The notes under the pieces were generated by a model. The model made no database searches and had not been told where the DNA came from. It worked only from the letters and a program-made list of their open reading frames with translations. Of a DNA stretch of 64,000 bases, positions 1 through 11,343 are shown one piece after another (the first letter of the stretch is position 1; each line of letters starts with the position of its first letter). This DNA is from Clostridia bacterium (GTDB lineage Bacteria; Bacillota; Clostridia; Lachnospirales; Anaerotignaceae). The stretch is taken from the NCBI GenBank assembly GCA_009929735.1, contig RZZU01000002.1:62001-126000 (forward strand). Direction: 5' to 3'. The position numbers and the translations under genes were made by a program.

Positions 1-3000
1 GAAATCTTTATGGGAGATTTTCCTTTGATGACAGAAACCGGCACTTTTATTATTAATGGTGCGGAACGTGTTATCGTTAGCCAGCTTGTTCGTTCTCCCG
101 GCATTTACTATGCTTCTGATTTTGATAAGGTTGGTAAGAAATTACTTTCTGCCACAGTTATCCCCAACAGAGGTGCGTGGTTGGAATATGAAACCGATTC
201 CAATGATGTATTTTATGTGCGTGTGGATCGTACCAGAAAAGTTCCCGTTACAGTTTTGGTTCGTGCAATGGGAATTGGTACAGATGCTGAAATACTTGAA
301 ATGTTTGGCGAAGAGCCGAAAATTTTGGCTACGCTGGAAAAAGACATTTCCAAAAATCACGAAGAAGGTTTAATTGAAATTTACAAAAAGCTGCGTCCCG
401 GTGAGCCTCCTACTGTGGAAAGCTCAAAATCCTTGCTGGATGGGATGTTCTTTGATCCGAAGCGCTACGATCTTGCAAAGGTTGGACGCTATAAATTTAA
501 TAAAAAGCTGGCTTTGAAAAACCGTATTCGTGGTGCAAAGCTTGCACAAAACGTTGTTGACCCCATGACAGGCGAGGTTGTTGCGGAAGCGGGAACAATT
601 TTGACCATGGAATTATGCGAAGCAGTTCAGAATACAGGTGTTGCTTACGTTAATATTGAAGTGGAAGATAAGGTGCTCAAGGTTTTAAGCAATCGGGCTG
701 TTGCGATTGATGGATATATTGAAGAGTTTGGCTTAAATGCGGCGGATCTTGGCATCAGAGAGTTGGTTTACTACCCATTATTGGTACGGATTTTGGAAGA
801 GTACCAGAGTGCGGAGGAGGTAGCTGCTGCGATTAAGCAAAATCTTCACGAATTAATTCCAAAGCACATCACATTGGAGGATATCTTTGCTTCTGTTAAC
901 TATGTGCTGCATTTGGATTATGCTTATGGCAATGTGGATGATATTGACCACTTGGGCAACAGACGTATTCGTTCTGTTGGCGAGCTGCTGCAAAATCAGT
1001 TCCGTATCGGTCTTTCCAGAATGGAAAGAGTGGTAAGAGAGAGAATGACAACACAGGATTTGGCTGTTGTTACACCGCAGGCGTTGGTAAACGTTCGTCC
1101 TGTCACTGCTTCCATTAAAGAGTTCTTCGGTAGCTCTCAGTTATCTCAGTTTATGGATCAGAACAACCCTCTTTCTGAATTGACACATAAGCGTCGTTTG
1201 TCCGCATTGGGACCCGGCGGTTTGTCAAGAGAAAGAGCGGGCTTCGAGGTTCGAGATGTTCACCACTCTCATTACGGCAGAATGTGCCCTATTGAAACCC
1301 CAGAAGGCCCTAACATCGGTTTGATTAATACGCTTGCTACGTTTGCAAGAATTAATGAATATGGTTTTATTGAAGCACCTTACCGAAAGGTGGATAACAG
1401 CGGGGAAGAACCTCGTGTTACAGAGGAATTTATTTATGTAACTGCTGATGAAGAAGAAAACTATAACGTTGCACAGGCAAATGAGCCTTTGGATGAGGTA
1501 GGACACTTCGTGCATAAAAAAGTAACCGGTCGTCATAAAGAGGAAATCATCGAGGTTGACAGAACGCAAATTCACCTGATGGACGTTTCTCCAAAGCAGA
1601 TGGTTTCTGTTGCGACAGCACTCATTCCTTTCTTGGAAAACGACGATGCGAACCGTGCGCTGATGGGCTCCAATATGCAACGTCAGGCGGTGCCTTTGAT
1701 GGTAACCGATTCGCCTATCGTTGGTACGGGTATGGAATACAAAACGGCAAAAGACTCTGGTATTTGTGTCATTGCAAAAAACAGCGGTATTGTTGAAAGA
1801 ATCTCTGCGGATGAAATTGTTGTGCGCAACGATGCATCTCAAAGAGACAGATATAAAATGGTAAAATATCAAAGAAGTAACCAGAGCACCTGCTTAAATC
1901 AGAAGCCTATTGTGAATGTAGGCGACAGGGTAGAGGCTGGCAGGATTATTGCTGATGGTGCATCTACTTGTCAGGGCGAATTAGCACTGGGCAAGAACCC
2001 TCTCATTGGCTTTATGACTTGGGAAGGTTATAACTACGAGGATGCTGTTTTGTTAAGCGAAAGACTGGTGCAGGAGGATGTTTACACCTCTGTTCATATC
2101 AGCGAGTTTGAAGCAGACGCAAGAGATACAAAGCTTGGGCCTGAAGAAATCACAAGGGATATTCCCAACGTGGGCGATGATGCACTGAAGGATTTGGATG
2201 AAAGAGGTATCGTTCGTATTGGCGCTGAGGTTCGTCCCAATGATATTCTGGTGGGCAAAGTTACACCTAAGGGTGAAACAGAGCTGACAGCGGAAGAAAG
2301 ACTGCTTCGTGCCATCTTCGGCGAAAAGGCAAGAGAAGTTAGAGATACTTCCCTGCGTGTGCCCCACGGCGAAACAGGCATTATCGTTGACGTTAAAATC
2401 TTTACAAGAGAAAACGGCGACGATGTTGGCCCTGGTGTAAATCAGTTGGTGCGTGTATATATTGCGCAGAAGAGAAAAATTTCCGTTGGTGATAAGATGG
2501 CTGGTCGTCACGGTAACAAGGGTGTTGTTTCTCGTGTACTTCCTTTGGAGGATATGCCTTTCTTGCCAAACGGAAGACCTTTGGACATTGTATTGAACCC
2601 TCTGGGTATTCCTTCTCGTATGAATATCGGTCAGGTATTGGAAACCCACCTTTCCTTGGCTGCAAAGGTTTTGGACTGGAAAATCAGCACTCCCGTATTC
2701 GATGGTGCAAATGAAATTGACATCATGGATACCTTGGAAATGTCTAACGATTATGTAAATACAAGCTGGGAAGAATTCTCCGAGAAATGGCAGCCATTAT
2801 TGGAGGGTGAAATTTATGACGAGCTGTATGCAAACAGAGATCATAGAGAAGAATGGAAGGGCGTTGCAATTTCCAGAGATGGAAAGGTTTCCTTGCGTGA
2901 CGGTCGTTCAGGAGAATTTTTTGATAACCGAGTTACAATCGGCTTTATGCACTACCTGAAGCTCCACCATTTGGTTGATGATAAGATTCATGCACGTTCC

Positions 3001-3540
3001 ACAGGCCCGTACTCCTTAGTAACACAGCAGCCTTTGGGCGGTAAAGCACAGTTTGGCGGTCAGCGTTTCGGTGAAATGGAAGTTTGGGCACTGGAAGCAT
3101 ATGGTGCTGCGTATACTTTGCAGGAAATCCTGACTGTAAAATCCGATGATATTGTGGGCCGTGTGAAGACCTATGAAGCAATTGTTAAGGGTGAGAACAT
3201 TCCTGAGCCAGGTGTGCCTGAATCCTTCAAGGTATTGTTGAAGGAATTGCAGTCCTTAGCATTGGATATTCGTGTACTGCGTGAGGATCAAACAGAGGTG
3301 GAAATCAGAGAATCCGTTGAGGATGTGGATGATTTGAATGTAACTGTTGATGGACTTGAGGCTGAAGAGCAGGACTATCGGCGGATAAGACCTTTGACGG
3401 CCGAGGAAGAACTGGTAGATTTCCTTTTTGACGGAGAAGAAAGTGTTGAGGCGGATAGCGTTGAGGTGGATAGCGTTGAGCTGCCGGAGGACGATTTCGA
3501 AGAGGAACTGCTGGATGATGATTTTGTGGATGAGGAGTAA
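1..3540 (+). CDS. rpoB: RNA polymerase beta subunit (5'-truncated by window edge)
   Basis: Beta subunit of the core RNA polymerase, which forms half of the active-site cleft. The frame is open from base 1, so the true start and roughly the first 110-125 residues (inferred from family length) lie outside the window. The rifampicin-binding segment is intact (about bases 1126-1222, reading [18 protein letters not shown] then [13 protein letters not shown]), so the wild-type, rifampicin-sensitive form is expected. The C-terminal clamp motif [17 protein letters not shown] is at about 3073-3123. After the usual end the protein carries a strongly acidic tail (about 3361-3540) containing a short tandem repeat. 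rpoC follows after 17 bases, as in nearly all bacteria. Identity is certain; only the 5' end is unknown. Confidence 0.98.
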   Translation, partial: EIFMGDFPLMTETGTFIINGAERVIVSQLVRSPGIYYASDFDKVGKKLLSATVIPNRGAWLEYETDSNDVFYVRVDRTRKVPVTVLVRAMGIGTDAEILEMFGEEPKILATLEKDISKNHEEGLIEIYKKLRPGEPPTVESSKSLLDGMFFDPKRYDLAKVGRYKFNKKLALKNRIRGAKLAQNVVDPMTGEVVAEAGTILTMELCEAVQNTGVAYVNIEVEDKVLKVLSNRAVAIDGYIEEFGLNAADLGIRELVYYPLLVRILEEYQSAEEVAAAIKQNLHELIPKHITLEDIFASVNYVLHLDYAYGNVDDIDHLGNRRIRSVGELLQNQFRIGLSRMERVVRERMTTQDLAVVTPQALVNVRPVTASIKEFFGSSQLSQFMDQNNPLSELTHKRRLSALGPGGLSRERAGFEVRDVHHSHYGRMCPIETPEGPNIGLINTLATFARINEYGFIEAPYRKVDNSGEEPRVTEEFIYVTADEEENYNVAQANEPLDEVGHFVHKKVTGRHKEEIIEVDRTQIHLMDVSPKQMVSVATALIPFLENDDANRALMGSNMQRQAVPLMVTDSPIVGTGMEYKTAKDSGICVIAKNSGIVERISADEIVVRNDASQRDRYKMVKYQRSNQSTCLNQKPIVNVGDRVEAGRIIADGASTCQGELALGKNPLIGFMTWEGYNYEDAVLLSERLVQEDVYTSVHISEFEADARDTKLGPEEITRDIPNVGDDALKDLDERGIVRIGAEVRPNDILVGKVTPKGETELTAEERLLRAIFGEKAREVRDTSLRVPHGETGIIVDVKIFTRENGDDVGPGVNQLVRVYIAQKRKISVGDKMAGRHGNKGVVSRVLPLEDMPFLPNGRPLDIVLNPLGIPSRMNIGQVLETHLSLAAKVLDWKISTPVFDGANEIDIMDTLEMSNDYVNTSWEEFSEKWQPLLEGEIYDELYANRDHREEWKGVAISRDGKVSLRDGRSGEFFDNRVTIGFMHYLKLHHLVDDKIHARSTGPYSLVTQQPLGGKAQFGGQRFGEMEVWALEAYGAAYTLQEILTVKSDDIVGRVKTYEAIVKGENIPEPGVPESFKVLLKELQSLALDIRVLREDQTEVEIRESVEDVDDLNVTVDGLEAEEQDYRRIRPLTAEEELVDFLFDGEESVEADSVEVDSVELPEDDFEEELLDDDFVDEE

Positions 3541-3557
3541 GGAAGGAGAACGGAGCC

Positions 3558-6500
3558 ATGAATACACAAAAAACAGAACAGGGAATTGTATTTGATTCCA
3601 TCAAGATTGGTTTGGCGTCTCCTGAAAAAATTCGTGAGTGGTCAAGAGGCGAGGTTAGAAAACCTGAAACAATTAACTACAGAACATTAAAGCCTGAAAA
3701 AGATGGTCTTTTTTGTGAAAAGATTTTTGGGCCTACAAAGGACTGGGAATGCCACTGTGGCAAGTATAAAAGAATTCGCTACAAAGGTGTTGTTTGCGAT
3801 CGCTGTGGCGTTGAGGTAACAAAGGCGAAGGTAAGACGTGAGAGAATGGGTCATATCGAATTGGCGGCTCCTGTTTCTCATATCTGGTATTTCAAGGGTA
3901 TCCCTTCCAGAATGGGTCTAATTCTTGCCATGAGCCCCAGAGCCTTGGAAAAGATATTATATTTTGCATCTTATGTAGTGCTCAATCCCGGCAAAACAGA
4001 ATTGCAGTATAAGCAGCTTTTGAGCGAAAGAGAATACAGAGAAGCATATGATAAATTTGGCAATACATTTGAGGCTGCCATGGGCGCAGAAGCAGTGAAG
4101 CGTCTATTAATGGATATCGACCTGGAAAAGGAATCGGTAGAGCTTAAGAGAGATTTGGTTAATACGGCTGGACAAAAAAGAGTGCGTATTATCAAGAAGC
4201 TTGAGGTAATCGAAAGCTTTAGAATTTCCGGAAATAAGCCTGAATGGATGATTTTAGATGTTGTTCCTGTTATTCCTCCTGACATTCGTCCTATGGTTCA
4301 GTTGGATGGTGGACGTTTCGCAACAAGTGACTTGAATGACTTGTATCGACGTGTCATCAATAGAAACAACCGTTTGAAGAGATTGCTGGATTTGGGTGCG
4401 CCTGATATTATCGTCAGAAATGAAAAGAGAATGCTGCAAGAAGCAGTGGATGCATTGATTGACAACGGCAGACGTGGCAGACCTGTAACAGGCCCTGGTA
4501 ACCGTGCGCTGAAATCTCTTTCCGATATGTTAAAAGGCAAGCAGGGGCGTTTCCGTCAGAACTTGCTGGGTAAGCGTGTTGACTATTCCGGACGTTCTGT
4601 AATCGTTGTTGGCCCTGAGCTGAAAATCTTTCAGTGTGGTTTGCCTAAGGAAATGGCTATTGAATTGTTCAAGCCCTTCGTAATGAAGAAATTGGTTGAA
4701 GATGGCTTGGCACACAATATCAAATCCGCAAAGAGAATGGTGGAAAGACTTCAGACAGAGGTTTGGGATATACTGGAGGATGTTATTAAAGAGCATCCCG
4801 TTATGCTGAACCGTGCACCAACACTGCATAGATTGGGTATTCAGGCATTTGAGCCTGTTTTGGTTGAAGGCCGTGCAATTAAGCTGCATCCTTTGGTATG
4901 TACTGCTTATAATGCCGATTTCGACGGTGACCAGATGGCTGTTCACGTTCCTCTTTCTGTAGAGGCACAGGCAGAATGCCGTTTCTTACTGCTTTCTCCC
5001 AACAACTTGCTGAAGCCATCCGATGGTGCGCCTGTAACGGTGCCTTCTCAGGATATGATTTTGGGTATGTATTATCTGACTCTGGAAAGAGAGGATTTGA
5101 ATTCCCGTTATGAAGAGGACTTATTGGATGAACAAGGCAATGTTGTGAAAGCAAAAGGCGACTTGGTCATGAAACCCTTTAAGGATGAAAAAGAGGCAAT
5201 GCTTGCTTATGATAACCATGAAATTGCATTGCATGAAGCCATTCGTGTTAAAAGAGTATTAACCTTTGGCGGTGTGAAGGAAGTTCGTATGGTTCGTACG
5301 ACTGTCGGCAGAATTATTTTCAACGAGGCGATTCCTCAGAATTTGGGTTATGTGGATAGAACCAGTGAGGAAGAAAAGTTCCGCTATGAAATTGACTTCT
5401 TGGTAGACAAAAAGCAGATTGGTAAAATCATTAACAGATGTATCAACCGTTGCGGCTCTACCGAAACTGCGGCAGTTTTGGATAAGATTAAATCCCTTGG
5501 TTACAAGTTCTCCACAAGAGCTGCTTTAACCGTATCCGTATCCGACATGGAAATTCCTAAGGAAAAACCAGGATTCTTGGCAGAGGCGGAAGAAAAGGTT
5601 GAATTGATTACAAGAAAATTCAGACGTGGCTTGATGACCGACGAAGAGCGTCATAATAAGGTTATCGAGGCTTGGAATACTGCCAATGAAAAGATTACAA
5701 TCGCTCTGCTGGCAGGCTTGGGTAAATATAACAATATCTATATGATGGCAAACTCCGGTGCCCGTGGTTCCAACAGCCAGATTAAACAGCTCGCAGGTAT
5801 GCGTGGTTTGATGGCGAACCCTTCCGGTGGTATCATTGAATTGCCCATTAAGTCTAACTTCCGTGAAGGCTTGTCTGTATTGGAGTACTTTATTTCTGCC
5901 CATGGTGCTAGAAAAGGTTTGACCGATACTGCGCTTAGAACAGCCGATTCCGGTTATCTGACCCGTCGTTTGGTAGACGTATCACAGGATATTATTATTC
6001 GTGAATGGGATTGCTGCGAGGGCAGTGATCAGGAAGCCCACGGTTTGTGGGTAGCCGCTTTCATGGATGGCAACGAAGTGATCGAAGGCTTGCAAGAAAG
6101 AATTCGTGGCAGATGGTCTGTTCTGAATGTGATTCATCCTACAACAGGAGAAATCATTGTTCCTGCTGATACGATGATTACCTTTGACCAGGCGGAAAAA
6201 GTTGAGAAGGCTGGAATTAAGAAGGTCTTAATCCGTACTGTATTAACTTGCCGTTCTAATGTGGGTATTTGTGCAAAGTGCTACGGTGCCAACATGGCAA
6301 GTGGCAGATATGTACGCATTGGTGAATCCGTTGGTATCATTGCGGCGCAGTCTATCGGTGAACCCGGTACACAGCTTACGATGCGTACGTTCCATACCGG
6401 TGGTATTGCCGGTGATGACATCACACAGGGTCTTCCTCGTGTCGAAGAATTATTTGAGGCAAGAAAGCCTAAGGGTCTTGCAATTATCGCTGAATTCGCT

Positions 6501-7199
6501 GGTCGTGTTACTTTAAATGATACCAAGAAGAAGCGTGAAGTCGTGATTACTAGCCCTGAAACAGCGGAAGTAAAGGATTATTTGATTCCTTACGGTTCCA
6601 GAATTAAGGTTTATGACGGTGACATGGTTGAAGCTGGTGATGAAATCACAGAAGGTAGTGTCAACCCTCACGATATTCTGAAAATCAAAGGTCTGCGTGG
6701 CGTTCAGGATTATATGATTCAGGAAGTTCAGCGTGTATACCGTTTACAGGGTGTTGAAATCAACGATAAGCATATTGAGGTTATTGTTCGACAGATGCTC
6801 AAACGTGTAAAAATCGAAGAAAACGGCGATACAGAATTTTTGCCGGGTAGCTTGGTTGACTGGCTGGTCTATGAGAATACAAACGCAGCTTTAGAGGCGG
6901 AAGGAAAGATTCCTGCCAACGGCGCCCGTGTTCTTTTGGGTATCACAAAGGCATCCTTGGCAACAGATTCCTTCTTGTCTGCGGCATCCTTCCAGGAAAC
7001 AACAAGAGTTCTGACGGAAGCTGCAATCAAGGGTAAGATTGATCCATTGATTGGTCTGAAGGAGAATGTTATTATTGGTAAGCTGATTCCTGCAGGAACA
7101 GGTATGCCCAGATACCGCAATATAATAATCGAACCGGACAACGGCGAAAGCGTGTCCAAGGACGATGAAATTTATATGGACGAAGATGAAATGATTTAA
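3558..7199 (+). CDS. rpoC: RNA polymerase beta' subunit
   Basis: Largest core RNA polymerase subunit, 1213 residues. The N-terminal zinc-binding module ([11 protein letters not shown]...CDRCG, about 3749-3808), the catalytic Mg-binding motif [12 protein letters not shown] (4911-4946) and the second cysteine cluster ([13 protein letters not shown], about 6248-6286) are all present. Length is typical for Clostridia. The ATG is preceded by a GGAAGGAGA ribosome site (3541-3549), and the gene is co-transcribed with rpoB across a 17-base gap. A GC-rich hairpin lies just after the stop. No frameshift or odd insertion was seen. Confidence 0.98.
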   Translation: MNTQKTEQGIVFDSIKIGLASPEKIREWSRGEVRKPETINYRTLKPEKDGLFCEKIFGPTKDWECHCGKYKRIRYKGVVCDRCGVEVTKAKVRRERMGHIELAAPVSHIWYFKGIPSRMGLILAMSPRALEKILYFASYVVLNPGKTELQYKQLLSEREYREAYDKFGNTFEAAMGAEAVKRLLMDIDLEKESVELKRDLVNTAGQKRVRIIKKLEVIESFRISGNKPEWMILDVVPVIPPDIRPMVQLDGGRFATSDLNDLYRRVINRNNRLKRLLDLGAPDIIVRNEKRMLQEAVDALIDNGRRGRPVTGPGNRALKSLSDMLKGKQGRFRQNLLGKRVDYSGRSVIVVGPELKIFQCGLPKEMAIELFKPFVMKKLVEDGLAHNIKSAKRMVERLQTEVWDILEDVIKEHPVMLNRAPTLHRLGIQAFEPVLVEGRAIKLHPLVCTAYNADFDGDQMAVHVPLSVEAQAECRFLLLSPNNLLKPSDGAPVTVPSQDMILGMYYLTLEREDLNSRYEEDLLDEQGNVVKAKGDLVMKPFKDEKEAMLAYDNHEIALHEAIRVKRVLTFGGVKEVRMVRTTVGRIIFNEAIPQNLGYVDRTSEEEKFRYEIDFLVDKKQIGKIINRCINRCGSTETAAVLDKIKSLGYKFSTRAALTVSVSDMEIPKEKPGFLAEAEEKVELITRKFRRGLMTDEERHNKVIEAWNTANEKITIALLAGLGKYNNIYMMANSGARGSNSQIKQLAGMRGLMANPSGGIIELPIKSNFREGLSVLEYFISAHGARKGLTDTALRTADSGYLTRRLVDVSQDIIIREWDCCEGSDQEAHGLWVAAFMDGNEVIEGLQERIRGRWSVLNVIHPTTGEIIVPADTMITFDQAEKVEKAGIKKVLIRTVLTCRSNVGICAKCYGANMASGRYVRIGESVGIIAAQSIGEPGTQLTMRTFHTGGIAGDDITQGLPRVEELFEARKPKGLAIIAEFAGRVTLNDTKKKREVVITSPETAEVKDYLIPYGSRIKVYDGDMVEAGDEITEGSVNPHDILKIKGLRGVQDYMIQEVQRVYRLQGVEINDKHIEVIVRQMLKRVKIEENGDTEFLPGSLVDWLVYENTNAALEAEGKIPANGARVLLGITKASLATDSFLSAASFQETTRVLTEAAIKGKIDPLIGLKENVIIGKLIPAGTGMPRYRNIIIEPDNGESVSKDDEIYMDEDEMI

Positions 7200-7212
7200 C
7201 GGATTTTTTAAG

Positions 7213-7240
7213 CGCCCCACCTTTTAGGTGGGGCGTATTT
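7213..7240 (+). terminator. Terminator-like hairpin after rpoC
   Basis: A perfect 9-bp stem, CGCCCCACC (7213-7221) with GGTGGGGCG (7227-7235), has a 5-base loop and lies 13 bases after the rpoC stop. The following T-run is short (TATTT), so termination may be partial. It probably marks the end of the rpoBC transcript. Confidence 0.65.
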
Positions 7241-7343
7241 GTGAAAAGAATTTCGTTGGAGCAAAGTAGACCCGGTTCAAAGGTATTTACAAGGTATGCG
7301 CTCAAAAACATATAATAGCATTCCTTATATCAGATATTTATGA

Positions 7344-7559
7344 ATAGCTTTAATTTTATTTTGTATCACATTGGGTGCATTTGTAAATTATCGGCTTAAA
7401 AAAGAGAATATTAAAATTTTAATCCTTCTTTTCCTTGTAAATATGATAGGGGCTATCACTTGTTCAACATATTTTCATCGAATCCCTTCCGTTTTTATTA
7501 TATTGGCGGGCTTTATATTTTCAAATATAATTTGTATCAGGAACAAAAAAGATGAATGA
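7344..7559 (+). pseudogene. Possible remnant of a small membrane protein gene
   Basis: An open frame without a good start codon runs from just after a stop at 7341-7343 to the TGA at 7557-7559. The first in-frame alternative start is TTG at 7371, which has no convincing ribosome site and would give 62 residues. The translation is hydrophobic, with two or three likely membrane segments (ILILLFLVNMIGAITCS and PSVFIILAGFIFSNIICI) and a charged end (RNKKDE). An ATG in another frame at 7340 runs 19 codons into a stop, which is what a frameshifted 5' end would look like. It sits in the long rpoC-rpsL gap. I do not recognise the family; it may be a decayed gene or chance AT-rich sequence. Confidence 0.3.
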
Positions 7560-7626
7560 AGGTAATGAGATTAGGCAAGATGAGATAATAGAAAAATACA
7601 AGGGTTTATTTCAAGATAAAAAATGA
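7552..7626 (+). CDS. Tiny ORF overlapping the membrane-protein remnant
   Basis: A 24-codon frame begins at an ATG that overlaps the end of the preceding frame in an ATGAATGA arrangement, as in translationally coupled genes. The product would be hydrophilic and charged (MNEGNEIRQDEIIEKYKGLF plus QDKK). There is no independent ribosome site. It could be the displaced C-terminal part of the upstream remnant. The rest of the gap (7627-7857) shows no supported gene; a 25-codon frame at 7733 has an AGGAGG only 3 bases upstream. Confidence 0.2.
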   Translation: MNEGNEIRQDEIIEKYKGLFQDKK

Positions 7627-7810
7627 GTGTGATTTATGAAAAGAACGTAAGTAAAAGTAAAAGGATATTTGGAGTAATTTAAGCTATACAATGAAAATGA
7701 ATAATATGTGATGAAGAATCAAAAGGAGGCTAATGGCGGATTTGAAAAGCACTGTCAGCTTCTTTTTTATTTTTTTGCTCAAAAAATTACAAAATGTTTG
7801 TAAAATGTAA

Positions 7811-7844
7811 ATAACAGGTTAAATTTAAGAAAATTACCTGTTAT
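7811..7844. promoter_or_regulatory. Perfect 9-bp inverted repeat upstream of the str promoter
   Basis: ATAACAGGT (7811-7819) and ACCTGTTAT (7836-7844) form a perfect inverted repeat with a 16-base loop, ending 13 bases before the -35 box of the rpsL promoter. It could be an operator or a weak factor-independent stop for upstream readthrough; no T-run follows. Confidence 0.4.
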
Positions 7845-7857
7845 TTCGCAAAAAACC

Positions 7858-7886
7858 TTGACTTTTCTGGGTTCGAGTGATAGAAT
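7858..7886 (+). promoter_or_regulatory. Promoter of the rpsL-rpsG-fusA cluster
   Basis: TTGACT (7858-7863) and TAGAAT (7881-7886) are spaced by 17 bases, a near-consensus housekeeping promoter. The transcript would have a leader of about 105 bases before the rpsL start at 7999. Confidence 0.75.
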
Positions 7887-7998
7887 TTTCTAGTGTCTAA
7901 AATTATGGGCTTTTCTAAGCGTGCCCCTCATTGGACACCAAAAAGGCAAAATTATTGCAAGAGCAGATCGTATTATTTTTTATAAGGAGGTGCAATTA

Positions 7999-8424
7999 AT
8001 GCCTACGTTTAATCAGTTAGTAAGAAAAGGCAGACAGACCATAGAGAAAAAATCAACAGCACCCGCTTTGCAGAAAGGTTTAAACTCTCTGCGCAAGAAA
8101 GCGACGGATATTTCTTCTCCTCAGAAACGTGGTGTATGTACAGCAGTTAAGACTTCCACACCTAAGAAACCCAACTCCGCACTCAGAAAGATTGCCAGAG
8201 TTCGTCTTTCCAATGGTATTGAAGTAACAGCTTATATCCCCGGTGAAGGACACAACCTTCAGGAACATAGTGTTGTTCTGATCAGAGGCGGTAGAGTAAA
8301 GGATCTTCCTGGTGTGCGTTACCACATCGTTAGAGGTACTTTGGATACAGCAGGCGTTGCAAAAAGAATGCAGTCTAGATCCAAATATGGTGCAAAACGC
8401 CCTAAAGCAGCAAAAAAGAAGTAA
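7999..8424 (+). CDS. rpsL: 30S ribosomal protein S12
   Basis: S12 lies at the decoding centre of the small ribosomal subunit and affects accuracy. The ATG at 7999 is chosen because it follows a strong AAGGAGG site (7984-7990) and begins the family-typical [12 protein letters not shown]; an in-frame opening from 7921 has no ribosome site. The 141-residue product has the extra N-terminal loop of Gram-positive S12 (residues about 15-40), then [16 protein letters not shown] and [13 protein letters not shown]. Both lysines whose mutation gives streptomycin resistance are the sensitive residues. First gene of the str cluster. Confidence 0.97.
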   Translation: MPTFNQLVRKGRQTIEKKSTAPALQKGLNSLRKKATDISSPQKRGVCTAVKTSTPKKPNSALRKIARVRLSNGIEVTAYIPGEGHNLQEHSVVLIRGGRVKDLPGVRYHIVRGTLDTAGVAKRMQSRSKYGAKRPKAAKKK

Positions 8425-8524
8425 GATTAAAATAAGTAAACTTAAAACAGGAAATGCCTTATACAGATCAATACAATCTGCGATTGCTTAGACGAGATAT
8501 ACATTGAATGGTAAGGCATGAAAA

Positions 8525-8543
8525 CACGGGCATTAGACCCGTG
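8525..8543 (+). promoter_or_regulatory. Small hairpin in the rpsL-rpsG spacer
   Basis: CACGGG (8525-8530) and CCCGTG (8538-8543) pair around a 7-base loop, ending about 28 bases before the rpsG ribosome site. The intercistronic position matches where S7 acts as translational repressor in enterobacteria, but an equivalent role here is only inference. Confidence 0.35.
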
Positions 8544-8585
8544 AAGTACCGAGAATATATATTATTCATTAAGGAGGGAAGAATC

Positions 8586-9056
8586 GTGCCAAGAAAAGGA
8601 CATGTTGCGAAAAGAGAGGTTTTAGCAGACCCTATTTACAATAGCAAGCTTGTAACAAAGCTGATCAACAGCATTATGCTGGATGGTAAAAAAGGTGTTG
8701 CAGAGAAAATCGTTTATGGTGCATTCGACAAAGTAGCGGATAAGACAGGGAAAGAAGCTTTGGAGGCTTTCGAAGAAGCATTAGGTAATATTATGCCTAT
8801 TTTGGAAGTAAAAGCACGCCGTGTTGGTGGTGCAACTTATCAGGTTCCTATGGAAATCAGACCCGAAAGACGTCAGACATTGGGTCTTCGCTGGTTAACA
8901 ATCTATTCCAGAAAACGTGGCGAAAAAACCATGGTAGACCGTTTGGCAAATGAAATCACTGATGCATTAACCAATGCCGGTGGTGCTTGCAAGAAAAAAG
9001 ACGAAACACACAAAATGGCAGAAGCAAACAAGGCTTTCTCCCATTTCAAGTGGTAA
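8586..9056 (+). CDS. rpsG: 30S ribosomal protein S7
   Basis: S7 nucleates assembly of the 30S head and contacts E-site tRNA. The GTG at 8586 gives the standard start [11 protein letters not shown] and a 156-residue product, the normal length. It follows TAAGGAGGG (about 8570-8578); the in-frame ATG at 8508 would add an unrelated 26-residue extension and has no ribosome site. Conserved segments include the MLDGKK region and [20 protein letters not shown]. It lies 161 bases after rpsL in a spacer that holds a small hairpin. Confidence 0.97.
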   Translation: MPRKGHVAKREVLADPIYNSKLVTKLINSIMLDGKKGVAEKIVYGAFDKVADKTGKEALEAFEEALGNIMPILEVKARRVGGATYQVPMEIRPERRQTLGLRWLTIYSRKRGEKTMVDRLANEITDALTNAGGACKKKDETHKMAEANKAFSHFKW

Positions 9057-9100
9057 TAAAAAAGAATGGAATCGAAGGGTTTTGGAAAGACTGTTTTCTG

Positions 9101-9124
9101 GGCGCATTTTTTACAAAATGTGCC
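9101..9124 (+). promoter_or_regulatory. Stem-loop in the rpsG-fusA spacer
   Basis: GGCGCATTTT (9101-9110) pairs along 10 positions (one G-T) with AAAATGTGCC (9115-9124) around a TTAC loop. AAGGG and CCCTT further out could extend the fold. No T-run follows, so it looks more like a processing or regulatory structure than a terminator. Confidence 0.35.
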
Positions 9125-9173
9125 TGAGCCCTTTCGTTTGGCTTAATAAAGGATAACAAAGGAGGAGTAAAGC

Positions 9174-11258
9174 GTGGCAAAAAGAGCATTTCCGCTGGAG
9201 CAAACCAGAAATATCGGTATTATGGCTCATATCGACGCAGGTAAGACTACTCTGACAGAACGTATTTTGTTTTATACGGGCCGTAACTACAAAATCGGTG
9301 ATACCCACGAGGGCACAGCGACAATGGACTGGATGGAACAGGAGCAGGAAAGAGGTATCACGATTACTTCCGCTGCTACGACCTGTCATTGGGATGAGAA
9401 TAGAATCAATATCATCGATACACCAGGACACGTTGACTTTACAGTAGAAGTTGAACGTTCTCTGCGTGTATTGGACGGTGCTGTTTGCGTTTTCTGTGCA
9501 AAGGGCGGCGTTGAACCTCAGTCTGAAACAGTATGGCGTCAGGCGGATAACTATAATGTACCCAGAATGGCATTCGTTAATAAAATGGATATCATGGGTG
9601 CTGATTTCTACAACGTTATTGATATGATGAAAAAAAGATTAGGCTGTGCACCTGTAGCAATGCAGCTGCCGATTGGCGCTGAAAGCGATTTCGTGGGCGT
9701 CATTGACTTAATGAAAATGAAAGCTTTCATCTATGAAGACGATTTGGGCAAAGAAGTTGACGAGGAAGAAATTCCCGAAAACATGAAAGAAAAAGCTGAA
9801 GAATTCAGACAGCTGCTTGTTGAAGCAATTGCTGAAACTGATGAAGAGCTGATGATGATGTATTTGGATGGGGAAGAACCTTCCGAAGAACAGCTGAAGG
9901 CAGCAATGCGTAAGGCTTGCATTGGCTGTGTATTGGTTCCTGTATTCTGCGGTTCCGCATACAGAAACAAAGGCGTTCAAAAATTACTTGACGGCGTTAT
10001 CGAATATATGCCTGCACCTGTTGACATTCCTGCAATTAAGGGTATTGACCCTGTTACAGGAGAGGAAATTGAAAGACATGCTTCCGATGAAGAACCTTTC
10101 TCTGCATTGGCATTTAAAATTATGAATGACCCCTTCGTAGGAAAGCTGGCGTTCTTCCGTGTGTACTCCGGTACATTGGATTCCGGCACTTATGTTCACA
10201 ACTCTACAAAGGACAAAAAAGAACGTGTTGGTCGTATTCTTCAGATGCACGCGAACCACAGAGAGGAAATCGAAAAGGTTTACTCTGGTGATATTGCTGC
10301 AGCTGTTGGCTTTAAACTGACAACAACAGGTGATACCATTTGTGACGAAGACAATGAAGTTATCTTAGAATCCATGGTATTCCCTGAACCCGTTATCGAA
10401 GTTGCGATTGAACCTAAAACAAAAGCAGGCAGAGATAAAATGGGTCTTGCATTGGCTAAATTGGCTGAAGAAGATCCTACCTTTAAGACCTATACAAATG
10501 TTGATACAGGACAGACAATCATTGCTGGTATGGGCGAGCTGCACTTGGAAATCATCGTTGACCGTCTGCTGAGAGAATTCAAGGTGGAAGCAAACGTTGG
10601 TGCACCTCAGGTATCCTATAAGGAAACCTTCCGTAAGGCTGTTGACGTTGAAGGTAAATTCGTACGTCAGTCTGGTGGTCGTGGTCAGTATGGTCATTGT
10701 AAGGTTCGTTTCTTCCCCATTGGGACAGATGCAGAACACAATTACGAGTTTGTAAATGCCACAGTTGGTGGTTCTATTCCTAAGGAATATATCCCCGCAA
10801 TTGATAAAGGTATTCAGCAGGCAATGCAGAGCGGTATCTTGGGCGGCTACCCTGTTTTGGGTGTTAAGGCAGAAGTTTACGATGGTTCTTACCATGATGT
10901 CGACTCCTCCGAAACAGCTTACCAGATTGCTGGTTCCATGGCTTTCAAGGAAGCGATGAGAAAAGGCGATGCAGTTCTTCTTGAGCCTATCATGAAGGTT
11001 ACAGTTTCCGTTCCTGAAGATTACATGGGTGACGTTATTGGTGACATCAACTCTCGCCGTGGTCGTATCGAAGGCATGGAAGCAAGAAGTGGTGTACAGG
11101 TTGTTCACTCCTTTGTACCTTTGGCTGAAATGTTTGGTTACTCTACAGACCTTCGCTCCAAAACACAGGGACGTGGCACTTATGTAATGGAAGTAGACCA
11201 TTATGAACCATGCCCTAAATCTGTTCAGGAGAAGGTTCTGGAAGGTAGAAAACAGTAA
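9174..11258 (+). CDS. fusA: Elongation factor G
   Basis: GTPase that drives ribosomal translocation and, with RRF, ribosome recycling. The 694-residue product starts at GTG 9174 behind AAAGGAGGAG. GTP-binding motifs are AHIDAGKTT near residues 17-25, DTPGHVDF near 82-89 and NKMD near 136-139. Domains II to V follow in the usual order. The conserved RGGQYGH-like stretch appears as [16 protein letters not shown], and the C-terminal domain includes [11 protein letters not shown]. It is the third gene of the str cluster; the only fusA in the window. No fusidic-acid resistance change is obvious by eye. Confidence 0.97.
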   Translation: MAKRAFPLEQTRNIGIMAHIDAGKTTLTERILFYTGRNYKIGDTHEGTATMDWMEQEQERGITITSAATTCHWDENRINIIDTPGHVDFTVEVERSLRVLDGAVCVFCAKGGVEPQSETVWRQADNYNVPRMAFVNKMDIMGADFYNVIDMMKKRLGCAPVAMQLPIGAESDFVGVIDLMKMKAFIYEDDLGKEVDEEEIPENMKEKAEEFRQLLVEAIAETDEELMMMYLDGEEPSEEQLKAAMRKACIGCVLVPVFCGSAYRNKGVQKLLDGVIEYMPAPVDIPAIKGIDPVTGEEIERHASDEEPFSALAFKIMNDPFVGKLAFFRVYSGTLDSGTYVHNSTKDKKERVGRILQMHANHREEIEKVYSGDIAAAVGFKLTTTGDTICDEDNEVILESMVFPEPVIEVAIEPKTKAGRDKMGLALAKLAEEDPTFKTYTNVDTGQTIIAGMGELHLEIIVDRLLREFKVEANVGAPQVSYKETFRKAVDVEGKFVRQSGGRGQYGHCKVRFFPIGTDAEHNYEFVNATVGGSIPKEYIPAIDKGIQQAMQSGILGGYPVLGVKAEVYDGSYHDVDSSETAYQIAGSMAFKEAMRKGDAVLLEPIMKVTVSVPEDYMGDVIGDINSRRGRIEGMEARSGVQVVHSFVPLAEMFGYSTDLRSKTQGRGTYVMEVDHYEPCPKSVQEKVLEGRKQ

Positions 11259-11263
11259 AATCG

Positions 11264-11287
11264 CAGCATTTTATCATGCTGTCTTTT
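11264..11287 (+). terminator. Weak terminator-like hairpin after fusA
   Basis: CAGCAT (11264-11269) and ATGCTG (11276-11281) form a short stem followed by TCTTTT, 6 bases after the fusA stop. Together with the separate tuf promoter it suggests at least partial uncoupling of tuf from the upstream operon. Confidence 0.4.
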
Positions 11288-11297
11288 GATTAGAAAA

Positions 11298-11343
11298 AAT
11301 ACCAAAATAGCCATGGAATGGATATTTGGTATTGCAAAAAGAC
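11298..11343. repeat. Perfect 9-bp inverted repeat beside the tuf promoter
   Basis: AATACCAAA (11298-11306) and TTTGGTATT (11335-11343) are perfect inverted arms. The right arm overlaps the first two bases of the tuf -35 box, a position compatible with an operator or with an RNA hairpin terminating readthrough. Confidence 0.4.

Noticed and set aside
1225..2649. Long minus-strand open frames inside rpoB (215 and 198 codons)
   Set aside because: Antisense to a certain gene, no ribosome sites, no family features; a by-product of rpoB codon use.
10365..11201. 278-codon minus-strand frame antisense to fusA
   Set aside because: Cysteine/histidine-rich low-likelihood protein mirrored from EF-G codons; no start signals.
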